Source: an uncultured archaeon (GTDB lineage: Archaea; Nanobdellota; Nanobdellia; Woesearchaeales; CAIVOO01). Taken from it: a stretch of 64,000 nt of DNA. Both the position numbers and the translations under genes were made by a program. Below the pieces are notes generated by a model that saw only the letters and a program-made list of their open reading frames with translations, was not told the origin of the DNA and made no database searches. The stretch lies in assembly GCA_903904885.1 (NCBI GenBank), contig CAIVED010000024.1, positions 62,001 through 126,000 of the forward strand, written 5' to 3'. Positions 11,173 through 20,338 of the stretch are shown piece by piece (within the stretch, counting starts at the first letter, position 1; every line of letters starts with the position of its first letter).

Positions 11173-11518
11173 GTTCAGGAAATTCAGATACTGGACGAAA
11201 TTGGGAGTAGCTCTCGGGGGTTAGCTTTTTCTCTCGCGCCTTGTCATTAAATCTGTCAACATAGGTGCCTGCTTTCTCCTCATAAAGCAGGTCGCATATC
11301 TTCAGGACATCGCCATCCTGTATCCAGGCAACCCGTATTGGGGTTCTGCCTCTTGGGGATATGAAGAATTTTCCTATGATCTCTGTCGGATAGTCCCTGC
11401 CTGATTGGAATATGCCCTTTATAACATTGACATACTTCGAAAGGTTCTGCCTCACAAACCTGTCTTTGTTTATCCGCCTGATGGCCTGTTCTGAAAGAAG
11501 TATTATTTTGAATGCCAT
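11159..11518 (-). CDS. Hypothetical protein (119 aa)
   Basis: ORF MAFKIILLSEQAIRRINKDRF...; AT-rich promoter-like region upstream. Confidence 0.6.
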   Translation of the reverse strand: MAFKIILLSEQAIRRINKDRFVRQNLSKYVNVIKGIFQSGRDYPTEIIGKFFISPRGRTPIRVAWIQDGDVLKICDLLYEEKAGTYVDRFNDKAREKKLTPESYSQFRPVSEFPELTAM

Positions 11519-11626
11519 AGCCTATTAATAAACAGGCAGTATTTAAATTTTATCCTCAATTACAAAGCTTTAAATTTTTATACTTTTTTATTAGCGGCAA
11601 ACCGGCTTTTTGGGGCGTTTTTTTGG

Positions 11627-12541
11627 TTGTTTTTATCGGAGGTTGCTTTGTCTAAAGTAATGTACAGGTTCAATCGGAAGAAGGCGCTGGAGGTACTGCC
11701 TGTTTTATTGGAGCACTATGAAAATGAAACATACATCTTTTCAAAAGATAAGATATTCCTGCCTGATGAGCGGCTTCCGGAAAATGTGCGTGCCGGTTCG
11801 AGGAGGCATGCATTGTTTCTTTTCACCTATGCGCCCCTGACTGCGAGAACAACATCAAACAACTTATATGACTATTTCAAAACCTGCTTCCGGCGGCATC
11901 CTGATTTCCTTGACAAAAGCAATAAAAAAGAGCTTGAGAGGATTCTTAGGGATGAAATCGGCTCGGGATTTGTTGAGCGCCATGCAAAGGGGATTGTTGA
12001 CCGGCGAGAGGTCCTGAAAAAAGATTATGGCAATGACCCAAGAAAAATTTTTGCTGTACACAAGGATCCAAGGGAAGCAATTGCTGCAATGGCGAAGGAG
12101 ATGTTTGGCTATGCCCATAAAACTGCTTCGCTGTTCACGCTCTATGCCAGAAAACATGGATTTGCCGATTTCGAGCACCCTGAGCGGGTTTTGCTTGCAA
12201 TTGATGTCCATAAAATGAGGATACTTGAGATGATGGGAATTTTGAAATATTCTTCCAGGGGAATGACTCCAACCAAGGTGAGGGATGTCTTGACAACGAA
12301 ATTTGCAACAGAGCTTTCTGATTTCTGCATTGACACCGGAATGGATGCGATGCTCCTGGACGAAGCTTTGTGGATTCTCGGTTCGGAGGTTTGCGCAAAT
12401 ATGAAAGTTGGATATTGCGCAAATGCCTGCCCTATTTATGAAAATTGTTCAAAGCAATTTACCAGGGAAAAGGGCAAAATCCTGGTGAGAGACCATGTGC
12501 CTAATTACAAACAGCCCAATCTGTTCAGGGATTGCAACTGA
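11627..12541 (+). CDS. Divergent HhH-GPD/FeS DNA-glycosylase-like protein
   Basis: FGYAHKTASLF (helix-hairpin-like K) then IDVHKMRI (vDvHv.R-like) and C-terminal C-x7-C-x3-C-x5-C (CANMKVGYCANACPIYENC). Confidence 0.45.
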   Translation: MFLSEVALSKVMYRFNRKKALEVLPVLLEHYENETYIFSKDKIFLPDERLPENVRAGSRRHALFLFTYAPLTARTTSNNLYDYFKTCFRRHPDFLDKSNKKELERILRDEIGSGFVERHAKGIVDRREVLKKDYGNDPRKIFAVHKDPREAIAAMAKEMFGYAHKTASLFTLYARKHGFADFEHPERVLLAIDVHKMRILEMMGILKYSSRGMTPTKVRDVLTTKFATELSDFCIDTGMDAMLLDEALWILGSEVCANMKVGYCANACPIYENCSKQFTREKGKILVRDHVPNYKQPNLFRDCN

Positions 12542-12582
12542 CTAGAAATCTTTATAAACAAACTATTTATTTTTTGTTCCAT

Positions 12583-12654
12583 GGGCCCGTGGTCTAGCGG
12601 TATGACGTCACTTTGACGTGGTGAATGTCGCCGGTTCGAATCCGGCCGGGCCCA
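12583..12654 (+). tRNA. tRNA-Val (anticodon GAC)
   Basis: Acceptor GGGCCCG/CGGGCCC, anticodon stem TCACT/GGTGA with loop TTGACGT, T-arm GCCGG TTCGAAT CCGGC; CCA not encoded. Confidence 0.93.
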
Positions 12655-12718
12655 CGTCTTTTCTTTAGAAAGTTATTTAAACAATTTTTGAATAAGAAGC
12701 ATAATAAGAGGCGTTTAA

Positions 12719-13201
12719 ATGGAACTATCACAATACAGCATAAAGCCAAGCGTAGGCAGCATTCTTGTTCCGCAGTTTTTCAAGCTGATTGTTCTCTGCG
12801 CAATATTCTATGGCGGGGTTTGGCTGAATTTCTTCCTTTTGAAAATGGCCATGCCATTGTGGATTGCAGGAGGGGTTATAGCAGCCCTCATCGTCCTGAT
12901 GATTGCACAGCTCTTGATTACAAAATCAAGGGCGGGAAAATACCACTATGACTTTTTTTCAAACAGGATTGAGTTTTACGGGGAAAAATTAAAAAGCATA
13001 CTTTACTCTGAGATACCCCAGGTAAGGCTCAGCAGAACTATTTTTGACAGCTTTTCAGGAACCGGGACAATTGTCCTTTCAAAGAATTTTAAGATAGCAA
13101 ATGTCCGGGACTATTCTCAAATACAAAATTACTTAAACCAGCTGATTCAGAGCTATTCCTCAGCCAGGGCCCAGGAGATGAGCCAGCAGTTTTCAGGGTA
13201 A
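12719..13201 (+). CDS. Membrane protein with PH-like (bPH2/DUF304-type) domain
   Basis: Two TM segments then ...RIEFYGEKLKSILYSEIPQVRLSRTIFDSFSGTGTIVLS. Confidence 0.5.
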   Translation: MELSQYSIKPSVGSILVPQFFKLIVLCAIFYGGVWLNFFLLKMAMPLWIAGGVIAALIVLMIAQLLITKSRAGKYHYDFFSNRIEFYGEKLKSILYSEIPQVRLSRTIFDSFSGTGTIVLSKNFKIANVRDYSQIQNYLNQLIQSYSSARAQEMSQQFSG

Positions 13202-13203
13202 AA

Positions 13204-14283
13204 ATGGAATCAACAAAAGTCAATTTCATAATGTATTCTGTTGTTTTTGCTATTTTGGCAGTTCTTGCCATATGGGTTGTAAAGCCGTTTATCCTTAGCA
13301 TTTTGGCAGGAATAATAGTGGCCTACATTTTCTATCCAGTCTATAAATGGCTGATGAAAAGAATGAAAAGCAGGGGCTGGTCAGCATTTATCGTGTCAAT
13401 CCTTATAATACTCATTTTCACAGTGCCTTTTCTTTTCCTTTTGCAGGCATTCACGAAGGACGCCTATGTTTCCTACATTGTCATAAAGCAGAAGGCTTCT
13501 GCAATGATGTTCACGGGCCAGCCCTGCGCTGACAACAGCACGGGATGCGCCATGATAAACTGGATTCATGGGATGATATCCGGCCCCCAGGCAAAATTCT
13601 ACATTGAAGATGCAACGAGCAAGCTTGCCCAATGGGCCGTGGCTAAAACAAATTCGATAATAGTCAGCATACCTGAAATCATTTTGCAGCTTTTCGTGAT
13701 GGTTTTTGTTATGTACTATACTTTCAAGGATGGCGAGAAAATCCTTGGAAAGGTTATTGCAATCCTCCCGCTTAAGCCGAAGCATTACTCCGCCATTGTC
13801 AGCAAGACAAAGGCGATGATAAGCTCCACCCTCTACGGGATGATACTTATGGCAATAATGCAGGGAGCATTGGCCGGGTTTGGTTTTTACATTTTCGGTG
13901 TGAAATCGCCGGTTCTTCTGGGCATATTGACCATGCTTGCGGCGCTGCTTCCTATTGTAGGGACAGCAATTGTCTGGGGGCCGACTGTTGCTGTCTATTT
14001 TGTTGATTCCCTTCTTTCAAACAACAGCCTGGGCGTAGTAATGGCGCTTGGGCTGCTGGCATACTGCATATTCCCTGTCTCAACCCTTGATAATTTCATA
14101 AGGCCTAAGCTTATAGGGGATAAGGCAAAGGTGCACCCGGTGCTTGTTTTGCTTGGGATTTTGGGGGGCGTTGCCGCATTCGGGATTGTGGGGATTCTCC
14201 TGGGCCCGATAATAATAACGCTTTTTGTCATTTTCATAGACATTTACCGGGAGGAGAGACTTAACCATGAAGCTAGTGGTTAA
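13204..14283 (+). CDS. AI-2E family transporter (PF01594-like)
   Basis: Multi-TM; LGILTMLAALLPIVGTAIVWGP...DNFIRPKLIGDKAKVHPVLVLLGILGGVAAFGIVGILLGPII signature. Confidence 0.88.
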   Translation: MESTKVNFIMYSVVFAILAVLAIWVVKPFILSILAGIIVAYIFYPVYKWLMKRMKSRGWSAFIVSILIILIFTVPFLFLLQAFTKDAYVSYIVIKQKASAMMFTGQPCADNSTGCAMINWIHGMISGPQAKFYIEDATSKLAQWAVAKTNSIIVSIPEIILQLFVMVFVMYYTFKDGEKILGKVIAILPLKPKHYSAIVSKTKAMISSTLYGMILMAIMQGALAGFGFYIFGVKSPVLLGILTMLAALLPIVGTAIVWGPTVAVYFVDSLLSNNSLGVVMALGLLAYCIFPVSTLDNFIRPKLIGDKAKVHPVLVLLGILGGVAAFGIVGILLGPIIITLFVIFIDIYREERLNHEASG

Positions 14284-15745
14284 GGACATGGACATAGCCA
14301 CCGGCGGAATTCTGATAGCAATTCTTAACGAAGTTGATGCTGAAAAGTTTGACCTTCATCACGAGGACAGAATAAGGGTAAAGAAAGGCAGCAGGGAAAC
14401 CGTTGCCGTTGTTGACATCGCTGAATCGGAAAAGGCTGTGCCCATAGGAAAGGTTGGGCTTTTTGAGGAAAGCCTTGATGCGCTCAGGGCAGTTGACAAA
14501 GACATTGTTGACATAAAAATGGAAAAAAAGCCTGAGTCTGTAAAATTCATAAAGAAAAAGCTGGAGGGAAAGGAGCTTACCTCGCCGGAGATTCTCACAA
14601 TTGTTGAGGACATAGTTAAGAATAAGCTTACTGCAATAGAAACAACATACTTTATTTCTGCAAGCTACACAAAGGGCCTTTCTGAAAAGGAAACCATAGC
14701 ATTGACAAAGGCAATGATAGAGACAGGGGATGTTTTGAAGCTTGAGAGATATCCCATTTTTGACAAGCACTGCATTGGCGGCGTTGCAGGCAACAGGACA
14801 ACAATGGTTGTGGTGCCCATACTTGCTGCAGCGGGATTGACAATCCCAAAAACATCTTCAAGGTCCATCACAAGCCCTGCAGGAACAGCAGACACCATGG
14901 AAGTGCTGGCTGATGTTTCACTGCCGCTCTCAAAAATAAAAAAAATAGTTGAGAAAACAAATGGCTGCATAGTTTGGGGCGGGGCTGTCAATCTTGCGCC
15001 TGCCGATGACAAAATCATAAAGGTTGAAAATCCATTGAGCATAGACTCCGAGGGAAATCTTCTTGCCTCTATCCTGGCGAAAAAAGGCTCTGTTTCAAGC
15101 ACCCATGTTTTGATTGACATTCCTATCGGCAGGGGCGCAAAAATCCGGAGCAAAAAAGAGGCGCTTCACCTGAAGAGGGAATTTGAGAAAATCGGAAAAG
15201 GGTTGGGAATGAAGATACGGACAGTTATTACCGACGGAAGCCAGCCCATCGGAAACGGCATTGGGCCGGTATTGGAGGCGAAGGATGTTCTTCTTGTTTT
15301 GATGAATTCGCCGTCTGCGCCCCAGGACCTGCGGAAAAAATGCCTGAGGCTGGCAGAGGAAATGCTGGTTATGGCGGGGAAAAGCAGAAAGATTGCGTCA
15401 GAGATGCTGGACTCCGGCAAGGCCTATGAAAAGATGGTTGAAATAATAAAAGCCCAGGGAGAGAAATGCATACTCCCTGCCCTTCTGAAGCCGGGAAAAT
15501 GCAAATATGATTTTACTGCAGCCAAGGCCGGCAGGATATCGCGAATTGACAACATTTCCATCTCAAAAATCGCAAGAATTGCCGGGGCGCCAATCGACAA
15601 GGGTGCGGGGATATATTTGTACAAGCACAAAGACGACCGGGTTGCAAAGGGCGAGAAGATATTCACAATCTATGCAGAGAACCAGCAGAAGCTTAAGTTC
15701 GCGGTTGAAATATTGAAGGAGATTGACGGGATTGATGTGAAATAA
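14267..15745 (+). CDS. deoA: AMP phosphorylase (archaeal thymidine-phosphorylase family)
   Basis: 492 aa; N-terminal LKVKDMDIATGG-like domain, KHCIGGVAGNRTTMVVVPILAAAGL, KTSSRSITSPAGTADTMEVLA. Confidence 0.92.
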   Translation: MKLVVKDMDIATGGILIAILNEVDAEKFDLHHEDRIRVKKGSRETVAVVDIAESEKAVPIGKVGLFEESLDALRAVDKDIVDIKMEKKPESVKFIKKKLEGKELTSPEILTIVEDIVKNKLTAIETTYFISASYTKGLSEKETIALTKAMIETGDVLKLERYPIFDKHCIGGVAGNRTTMVVVPILAAAGLTIPKTSSRSITSPAGTADTMEVLADVSLPLSKIKKIVEKTNGCIVWGGAVNLAPADDKIIKVENPLSIDSEGNLLASILAKKGSVSSTHVLIDIPIGRGAKIRSKKEALHLKREFEKIGKGLGMKIRTVITDGSQPIGNGIGPVLEAKDVLLVLMNSPSAPQDLRKKCLRLAEEMLVMAGKSRKIASEMLDSGKAYEKMVEIIKAQGEKCILPALLKPGKCKYDFTAAKAGRISRIDNISISKIARIAGAPIDKGAGIYLYKHKDDRVAKGEKIFTIYAENQQKLKFAVEILKEIDGIDVK

Positions 15746-15750
15746 ATTCT

Positions 15751-16731
15751 TTAGCTAAATTCTATTGATTCATAATACTGGCCACCCATGCCAAATTCTT
15801 CTGCAGCATTTATCTGTTCTATCCCATCTTTAAAATTGTATTTTAAAAATGGGTTTTCTCCAATCTTTTTGGCAACCAAATCATAAGCTGCCCTATCAAT
15901 TGCAACAGCGTCGTAGCTGAAAAGGAAACCACAACCTTCACAAATAATTTCTTTTGGATCACTCTCGCAATCGCATTCTTTGGTTATGTTAGTCAAAAAT
16001 GAAATAAAATACTTTTTCTTGAATTTTGACTGCGCAATGCTTGCTCCTTCTGCCAGAAGAATATCAAAGAAATTTAATTTTGGCTCAAAAACCTTTTGAG
16101 GGCAAACATAGATGCAGTTTGAGCAGCCATAGCATTTGCTTATTTCTGGCTTGTCTGTGACGGTTATTCCCCCTATTGGGCAGGCTTTTTCACATTTCTT
16201 GCATTGAATGCAATTTCCGATAATCTTTGGTCTGCCTCCCGAGTGTATATCATTCTTTGTTTTTTTAGATACTGCCCCCATTCCAAGATTTTTAATTGCC
16301 CCTCCAAAACCCGAACAATAGTGACCTTTAAAGTGGCTGATTACAAGAACTCCATCGGCATCCGCAAGGGATTTGCATACCTGATAAGTCATATTTTTGC
16401 CTTTTACTGATATGAAATTGTCATCGGTTCTTATTTCTCCTAGCTTACCCCATCCTTTTTCAATTGCAATTTTTTTATGTGTTTCAGGGTTGTTTCTTGG
16501 GCTTTCATAGTCCACAGAAGAATCATAGAAGAAATAGTTAATATTTAATGATTTTAATAAATCAGTTATTGGTTTTATTTGTTCTGGCTTGAACGCAGTG
16601 TTGTTTCCTGGCTCTCCAAAATGAATTTTTATTGCAATTATTTTGCAGCCATTAAATATGTCTTGAATCTCTGTTTTAAGTTTACTTAAGAATAGGTGGT
16701 TTAGCTCCGTTGAGTGATATACTTTGGTCAT
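15751..16731 (-). CDS. DUF362 protein with ferredoxin-like 4Fe-4S clusters
   Basis: HFKGHYCSGFGGAIKNLGMGAVSK; CIQCKKCEKACP and CYGCSNCIYVCP. Confidence 0.85.
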   Translation of the reverse strand: MTKVYHSTELNHLFLSKLKTEIQDIFNGCKIIAIKIHFGEPGNNTAFKPEQIKPITDLLKSLNINYFFYDSSVDYESPRNNPETHKKIAIEKGWGKLGEIRTDDNFISVKGKNMTYQVCKSLADADGVLVISHFKGHYCSGFGGAIKNLGMGAVSKKTKNDIHSGGRPKIIGNCIQCKKCEKACPIGGITVTDKPEISKCYGCSNCIYVCPQKVFEPKLNFFDILLAEGASIAQSKFKKKYFISFLTNITKECDCESDPKEIICEGCGFLFSYDAVAIDRAAYDLVAKKIGENPFLKYNFKDGIEQINAAEEFGMGGQYYESIEFS

Positions 16732-16744
16732 TTTGAAAATAAAG

Positions 16745-16828
16745 CGCCGCGGCCCGGATTTGAACCGGGACTTCCTTGCGGAAACTGGTTTTCAAGACCA
16801 GCGCATTACCAGGTTGTGCCACCGCGGC
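16745..16828 (-). tRNA. tRNA-Ser (anticodon TGA), long variable arm
   Basis: RC GCCGCGG...CTGGT CTTGAAA ACCAG + variable arm TTTCCGCAAGGAAG + CCCGGTTCAAATCCGGG...CCGCGGC G. Confidence 0.93.
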
Positions 16829-16900
16829 ATGGGTGAAAGTAAAAATTGCTATTTTATAAAGGTTTATATTAACTGGGATGGTTAAAATACCAACCCGTTT

Positions 16901-17070
16901 AAGACACGCAGTTCTTATTTCTGCTTCAAGCTTTTGAGGTTTGCCTCAATTGCCAGAACTGCTTTAAACTGCCTGTGGCAGTTAATATAAATTCTTGCAT
17001 GGCAATCAGGCAGAGGAAGCTGACTAACAAGAGGGTTAATGCAAGAACCAGAAAACGGGATTTTGTTGGA
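16901..17070 (+). repeat. Structured intergenic repeat family, copy 1
   Basis: Anchors ATTGCCAG, AACTGCC-tgt-GGCAGTT hairpin, TTCTTGCATGGCA, AATGCAAGAACCAG, CGGGATTTTGTT shared with 44961-45152 and RC of 32431-32580. Confidence 0.75.
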
Positions 17071-17073
17071 GAG

Positions 17074-17310
17074 TTATGATTTTAACATCCTGTAAGCTTT
17101 GTAGCCAAAATATCCTATTGCCCCTCCGGTGAGGGTGCCTACTACCAGGGTTGGAGCCATGTACTTAGAACCGGGGAAGTAGTGTTCCATAAGAGCACTT
17201 GATATAATGTCTCCTAGGCAGAAACCAACTACTGTAAGTGCAGTTTGAACGTTGCTTCCCTTTTTCTTTTCAGAATCTGCTCTTGTTTCAAGGTCTGTTT
17301 CAGCGGCCAT
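17074..17310 (-). CDS. Small membrane protein
   Basis: MAAETDLETRADSEKKKGSNVQTALTVVGFCLGDIIS...; hydrophobic segments. Confidence 0.55.
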   Translation of the reverse strand: MAAETDLETRADSEKKKGSNVQTALTVVGFCLGDIISSALMEHYFPGSKYMAPTLVVGTLTGGAIGYFGYKAYRMLKS

Positions 17311-17410
17311 TAATTTAGAAGTTTTGGGCTGATTTTTAAAACAATCACTTTTATTATATTTTCTATATTGTAAATAAATCAACCTTCACTATATTCTATA
17401 TAGCCACTTT

Positions 17411-17419
17411 ACTAAAAAC
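17411..17419. repeat. 9-bp target-site duplication (left), ACTAAAAAC
   Basis: Same 9-mer (10-mer with following G) at 25238-25246 flanking inverted termini. Confidence 0.8.
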
Positions 17420-17542
17420 GGTGGTGCCCGTAAACTCGGTTTGACCGTAAATTAGGTCAGAATCTTAAATTTGGGCATTTAAAGCTGTAGGAACGCCGTT
17501 TAGCATAAGATTATTGGGTAGGAGAATAGAAAATTCAAGATT

Positions 17543-18601
17543 ATGAAAAGACTTAAATATCCAAATAATATACCCCCCGGTATGATTTATGCTATTTGGA
17601 ACAACAAAGGTGGCGTAGGCAAAACCTTCCTGACTTTTATGATGGCAGGAGAATATGCACAAGATAACCCACAGAAAAATGTAGTTATAATAGATTTATG
17701 CCCTCAAGCCAATGTCAGTGAAATTGTTTTGGGTGGAAATGGCAAGGGGTCCAAGGTTCTCGATGCATTACTCAGTCAGAAGCCAAGACAAACAATAGGA
17801 GGTTATTTTGATGAAAGGATTATATCCCCCTATAAAATCACAAATAATGAAAAATTTTATTCGATAAACCCATTTTCTATGAACTATAATACAAACCTGC
17901 CAAAAAATCTTTATCTCATTGCAGGTGACCCATCTCTTGAATTACAAGCGCAAGTAATAAATCAAATCAGCATTTTGCCACAACCACAGGATGCATGGAA
18001 AGCAGTTCATTCTTGGGTAATCGATTTAATAGGAGCAATCAAGAAGGAACTAGGTGATGATACTATGTTTTTCATAGATTGCAATCCTAGTTTTGCATCT
18101 TATACTGAATTGGCAATACTCGCATCTGAGAGATTAATGGTGCCATGCAGTGCAGATGGCTCCTCGGCAAGGGCTATTGATAACATAGGCAGATTGATAT
18201 ATGGTGTTAATGTTCCAAGTCAATATCAAAAAGCTAATTTCTTTACCAACGCTAAGCTTTGGGGTTTTAAGTTTCCAGAGATACATTTGATTTCATTAAA
18301 CAGAAGCACACAATATGGTTCTAAAGCTTCAAAAGGATTTAGCGCAATGTTTGATGAGATAAAGCGAAGAACCACCGCTTTAGCTGCAACTCAATCAGTA
18401 TCTTTTTCTAAAAATGCCAATCTTTTTGTGGATATACCTGATAACCATACGCTATCTATAATCTGCTCTCATAATGGACTTCCAATATCTTCTCTAAAAC
18501 CAGGAAAACCATATGAAGTGCATGAAAAAACAACGGTAGTTCCAGAAACATCTTATGATACATACTTGGCAGCAATACATAACCTAATTTCTCGTTTATA
18601 A
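17543..18601 (+). CDS. ParA/MinD-like P-loop ATPase
   Basis: IYAIWNNKGGVGKTFLTFMMAGEYA, VVIIDLCPQANVSEIVLGG, FFIDCNPS. Confidence 0.88.
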   Translation: MKRLKYPNNIPPGMIYAIWNNKGGVGKTFLTFMMAGEYAQDNPQKNVVIIDLCPQANVSEIVLGGNGKGSKVLDALLSQKPRQTIGGYFDERIISPYKITNNEKFYSINPFSMNYNTNLPKNLYLIAGDPSLELQAQVINQISILPQPQDAWKAVHSWVIDLIGAIKKELGDDTMFFIDCNPSFASYTELAILASERLMVPCSADGSSARAIDNIGRLIYGVNVPSQYQKANFFTNAKLWGFKFPEIHLISLNRSTQYGSKASKGFSAMFDEIKRRTTALAATQSVSFSKNANLFVDIPDNHTLSIICSHNGLPISSLKPGKPYEVHEKTTVVPETSYDTYLAAIHNLISRL

Positions 18602-18738
18602 GGTTTTATTGATTAATGCTTTACATTTATCAGGACATCCGTAAATTAGAACACTTTTTTCATCCGTGAGCATAAAAATCCTCAGAACCCTGATTTTGGA
18701 GGTTTAAGCTTTGAGAATGCATTTTGTGTCTAAATATT

Positions 18739-19437
18739 TTAGGAACAAGTACAAATAGGTTCTTTAAGAAATTCCTTTGGGATTTTTTTATGTTCAAGAA
18801 GAGATATAGTTCCATTCCTCACCTCATTGTAGGATATGACTAACATATCATATTTTTGATGAGCTATGTGAGCATAACCGCCATCATATCCACCATCATC
18901 TGTTAGGATAGCCCGTGGCTGTTTTTCATGAATATCCTTAAGAATTGTTATGGACACGTCACCTATCTCTATTTTCTTTTTTAGAAAATCTTCGTGTCTT
19001 AAGATATTTATAAATCCAACATATGTTTCTTCAAAATAATTTTTATTTTTAAATAAGCATAGTATTTCTTCAAAATGCTTTGGATCCTTCACACAGTCCC
19101 ATATATGTTTGATTAGTTCAGTAAATATATGGGGTGTAATTAATAATCGGTATTTCCTGCCTAATCCTAAGGCGTTAAGAAATGCTAAAAGATAGCAATA
19201 ATCAAACTTTTCATATGTGCGGTTTTTGCCCTTACTTTTTGAATTAAACTCCTTGATAAATTTGGTGTTATGTGTATTATCATAATGGCCCATGACAAGT
19301 ATAAATAATGGGGCAGTGTCAAGAAGAATACCTCGTCTTATGAGTTGAATGTCTTTGCTATGTTCGTTACCAGAGTATCTGTTACTAACATAATCATATG
19401 AATTAAACCACATTTTACTCTTCCCACTTCGAATCAA
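18739..19437 (-). CDS. PIN-like domain protein (putative nuclease)
   Basis: Spaced acidic pattern: LLDTAPL, ITPHIFTEL, AILTDDGGYDGGYAHIAHQKYDMLVISYNE. Confidence 0.45.
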   Translation of the reverse strand: MIRSGKSKMWFNSYDYVSNRYSGNEHSKDIQLIRRGILLDTAPLFILVMGHYDNTHNTKFIKEFNSKSKGKNRTYEKFDYCYLLAFLNALGLGRKYRLLITPHIFTELIKHIWDCVKDPKHFEEILCLFKNKNYFEETYVGFINILRHEDFLKKKIEIGDVSITILKDIHEKQPRAILTDDGGYDGGYAHIAHQKYDMLVISYNEVRNGTISLLEHKKIPKEFLKEPICTCS

Positions 19438-19771
19438 TAGATATTTCTGTCAGTTCAAGATTACCTTCATTTAGTTTTCCTTTTCCTATGGGGGGAAGTA
19501 TCTTGTTTGTATCAACATTAACTTTAATCAAATAAAAATCTTTATCTTTACCTATATCTGGAATTATGCTACAGATAACAATGTATTTATTCTCAGCGCC
19601 ATTCATTCTGATTTGTTCTAGTTTAAATTCATGGCTTGATAAATTACCAATAATGGACCGTAGATAATCTCTTGCTACTTGGGTTGCTCTAACTACGTCT
19701 AATTGTTTGTCTCTTCTAGGCTCATCGGTAGGATTTATTTTAATTGGTTGTTCGGTAGTTTCTGGCAGCAT
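19415..19771 (-). CDS. Hypothetical protein overlapping the PIN-like gene by 23 bp
   Basis: 118 aa ORF MLPETTEQPIKINPTDEPRRDK...; same strand, overlapping. Confidence 0.6.
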   Translation of the reverse strand: MLPETTEQPIKINPTDEPRRDKQLDVVRATQVARDYLRSIIGNLSSHEFKLEQIRMNGAENKYIVICSIIPDIGKDKDFYLIKVNVDTNKILPPIGKGKLNEGNLELTEISIDSKWEE

Positions 19772-19825
19772 CTCATATCCTCCTTAAATATTCTTATTAT
19801 TACATATATATTTATAAGCTTTTTC

Positions 19826-20029
19826 TCAGTGCTTTTTAATACTTAATTTTGTTGTCTTCTCAGTCCGTTCTATCTTGATTAGTCCCAGTTCTTCCAGGCT
19901 TTCGCAGTGTTCGCGCAGTGAGGCAGGGTTGGTGCCTATTTTGCGTTCCAGGCTGCTCATGGTTATTCCTGGAGCCTTTTTGATGGCTTCCAGGATGGTT
20001 TTCTGCAGCTGGCGCGACTTCCGCTTCAT
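19826..20029 (-). CDS. Winged-helix transcriptional regulator (67 aa)
   Basis: MKRKSRQLQKTILEAIKKAPGITMSSLERKIGTNPASLREHCESLEELGLIKIERTEKTTKLSIKKH. Confidence 0.75.
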   Translation of the reverse strand: MKRKSRQLQKTILEAIKKAPGITMSSLERKIGTNPASLREHCESLEELGLIKIERTEKTTKLSIKKH

Positions 20030-20030
20030 A

Positions 20031-20079
20031 CTACGATATGGTAGAAAGCTTTATAAATGACTACGCTACAATATTGTAG
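20031..20079. promoter_or_regulatory. Divergent promoter with two CTACRATATKGTAG palindromes around a symmetrical TATA box
   Basis: CTACGATATGGTAG (20031-20044), TTTATAAA (~20050-20057), CTACAATATTGTAG (20066-20079, perfect palindrome). Confidence 0.65.
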
Positions 20080-20098
20080 TATTTGGGAGGTGTTTGGG

Positions 20099-20326
20099 AT
20101 GAAAAAAATGGTAATTGGGCTTTTAGTCTTTGCAGCTATTTTATCTGCAGTATTTCTAACAGGATGTTCTTCAACATCAACAGTTTGTGGCACACACACC
20201 GAAACATATACCTCATCTGCAACGGGCTGTGATAAAATGGAAAATTGCAGATGTCTCCATCAGAGCTGGGGAGGCTTAGGATCATGTGATAGTTGCGAGT
20301 GTGCAAGGCAAGTCAGTAATTGCTAG
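20099..20326 (+). CDS. Small lipoprotein with CxC..SWGGLGSCDSCxC motif
   Basis: MKKMVIGLLVFAAILSAVFLTGC lipobox; CRCLHQSWGGLGSCDSCECAR; RBS-like gggaggtg upstream. Confidence 0.75.
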   Translation: MKKMVIGLLVFAAILSAVFLTGCSSTSTVCGTHTETYTSSATGCDKMENCRCLHQSWGGLGSCDSCECARQVSNC

Positions 20327-20338
20327 GGGAGGTAAAAA

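Noticed and set aside
18650-18738. Similarity of tcagaaccctgattttggaggtttaagc to 37023-37060 (ccagaaccccgaaaaccgcagaatggaggctttagc)
   Set aside because: Short, gapped and without structural support; likely chance.
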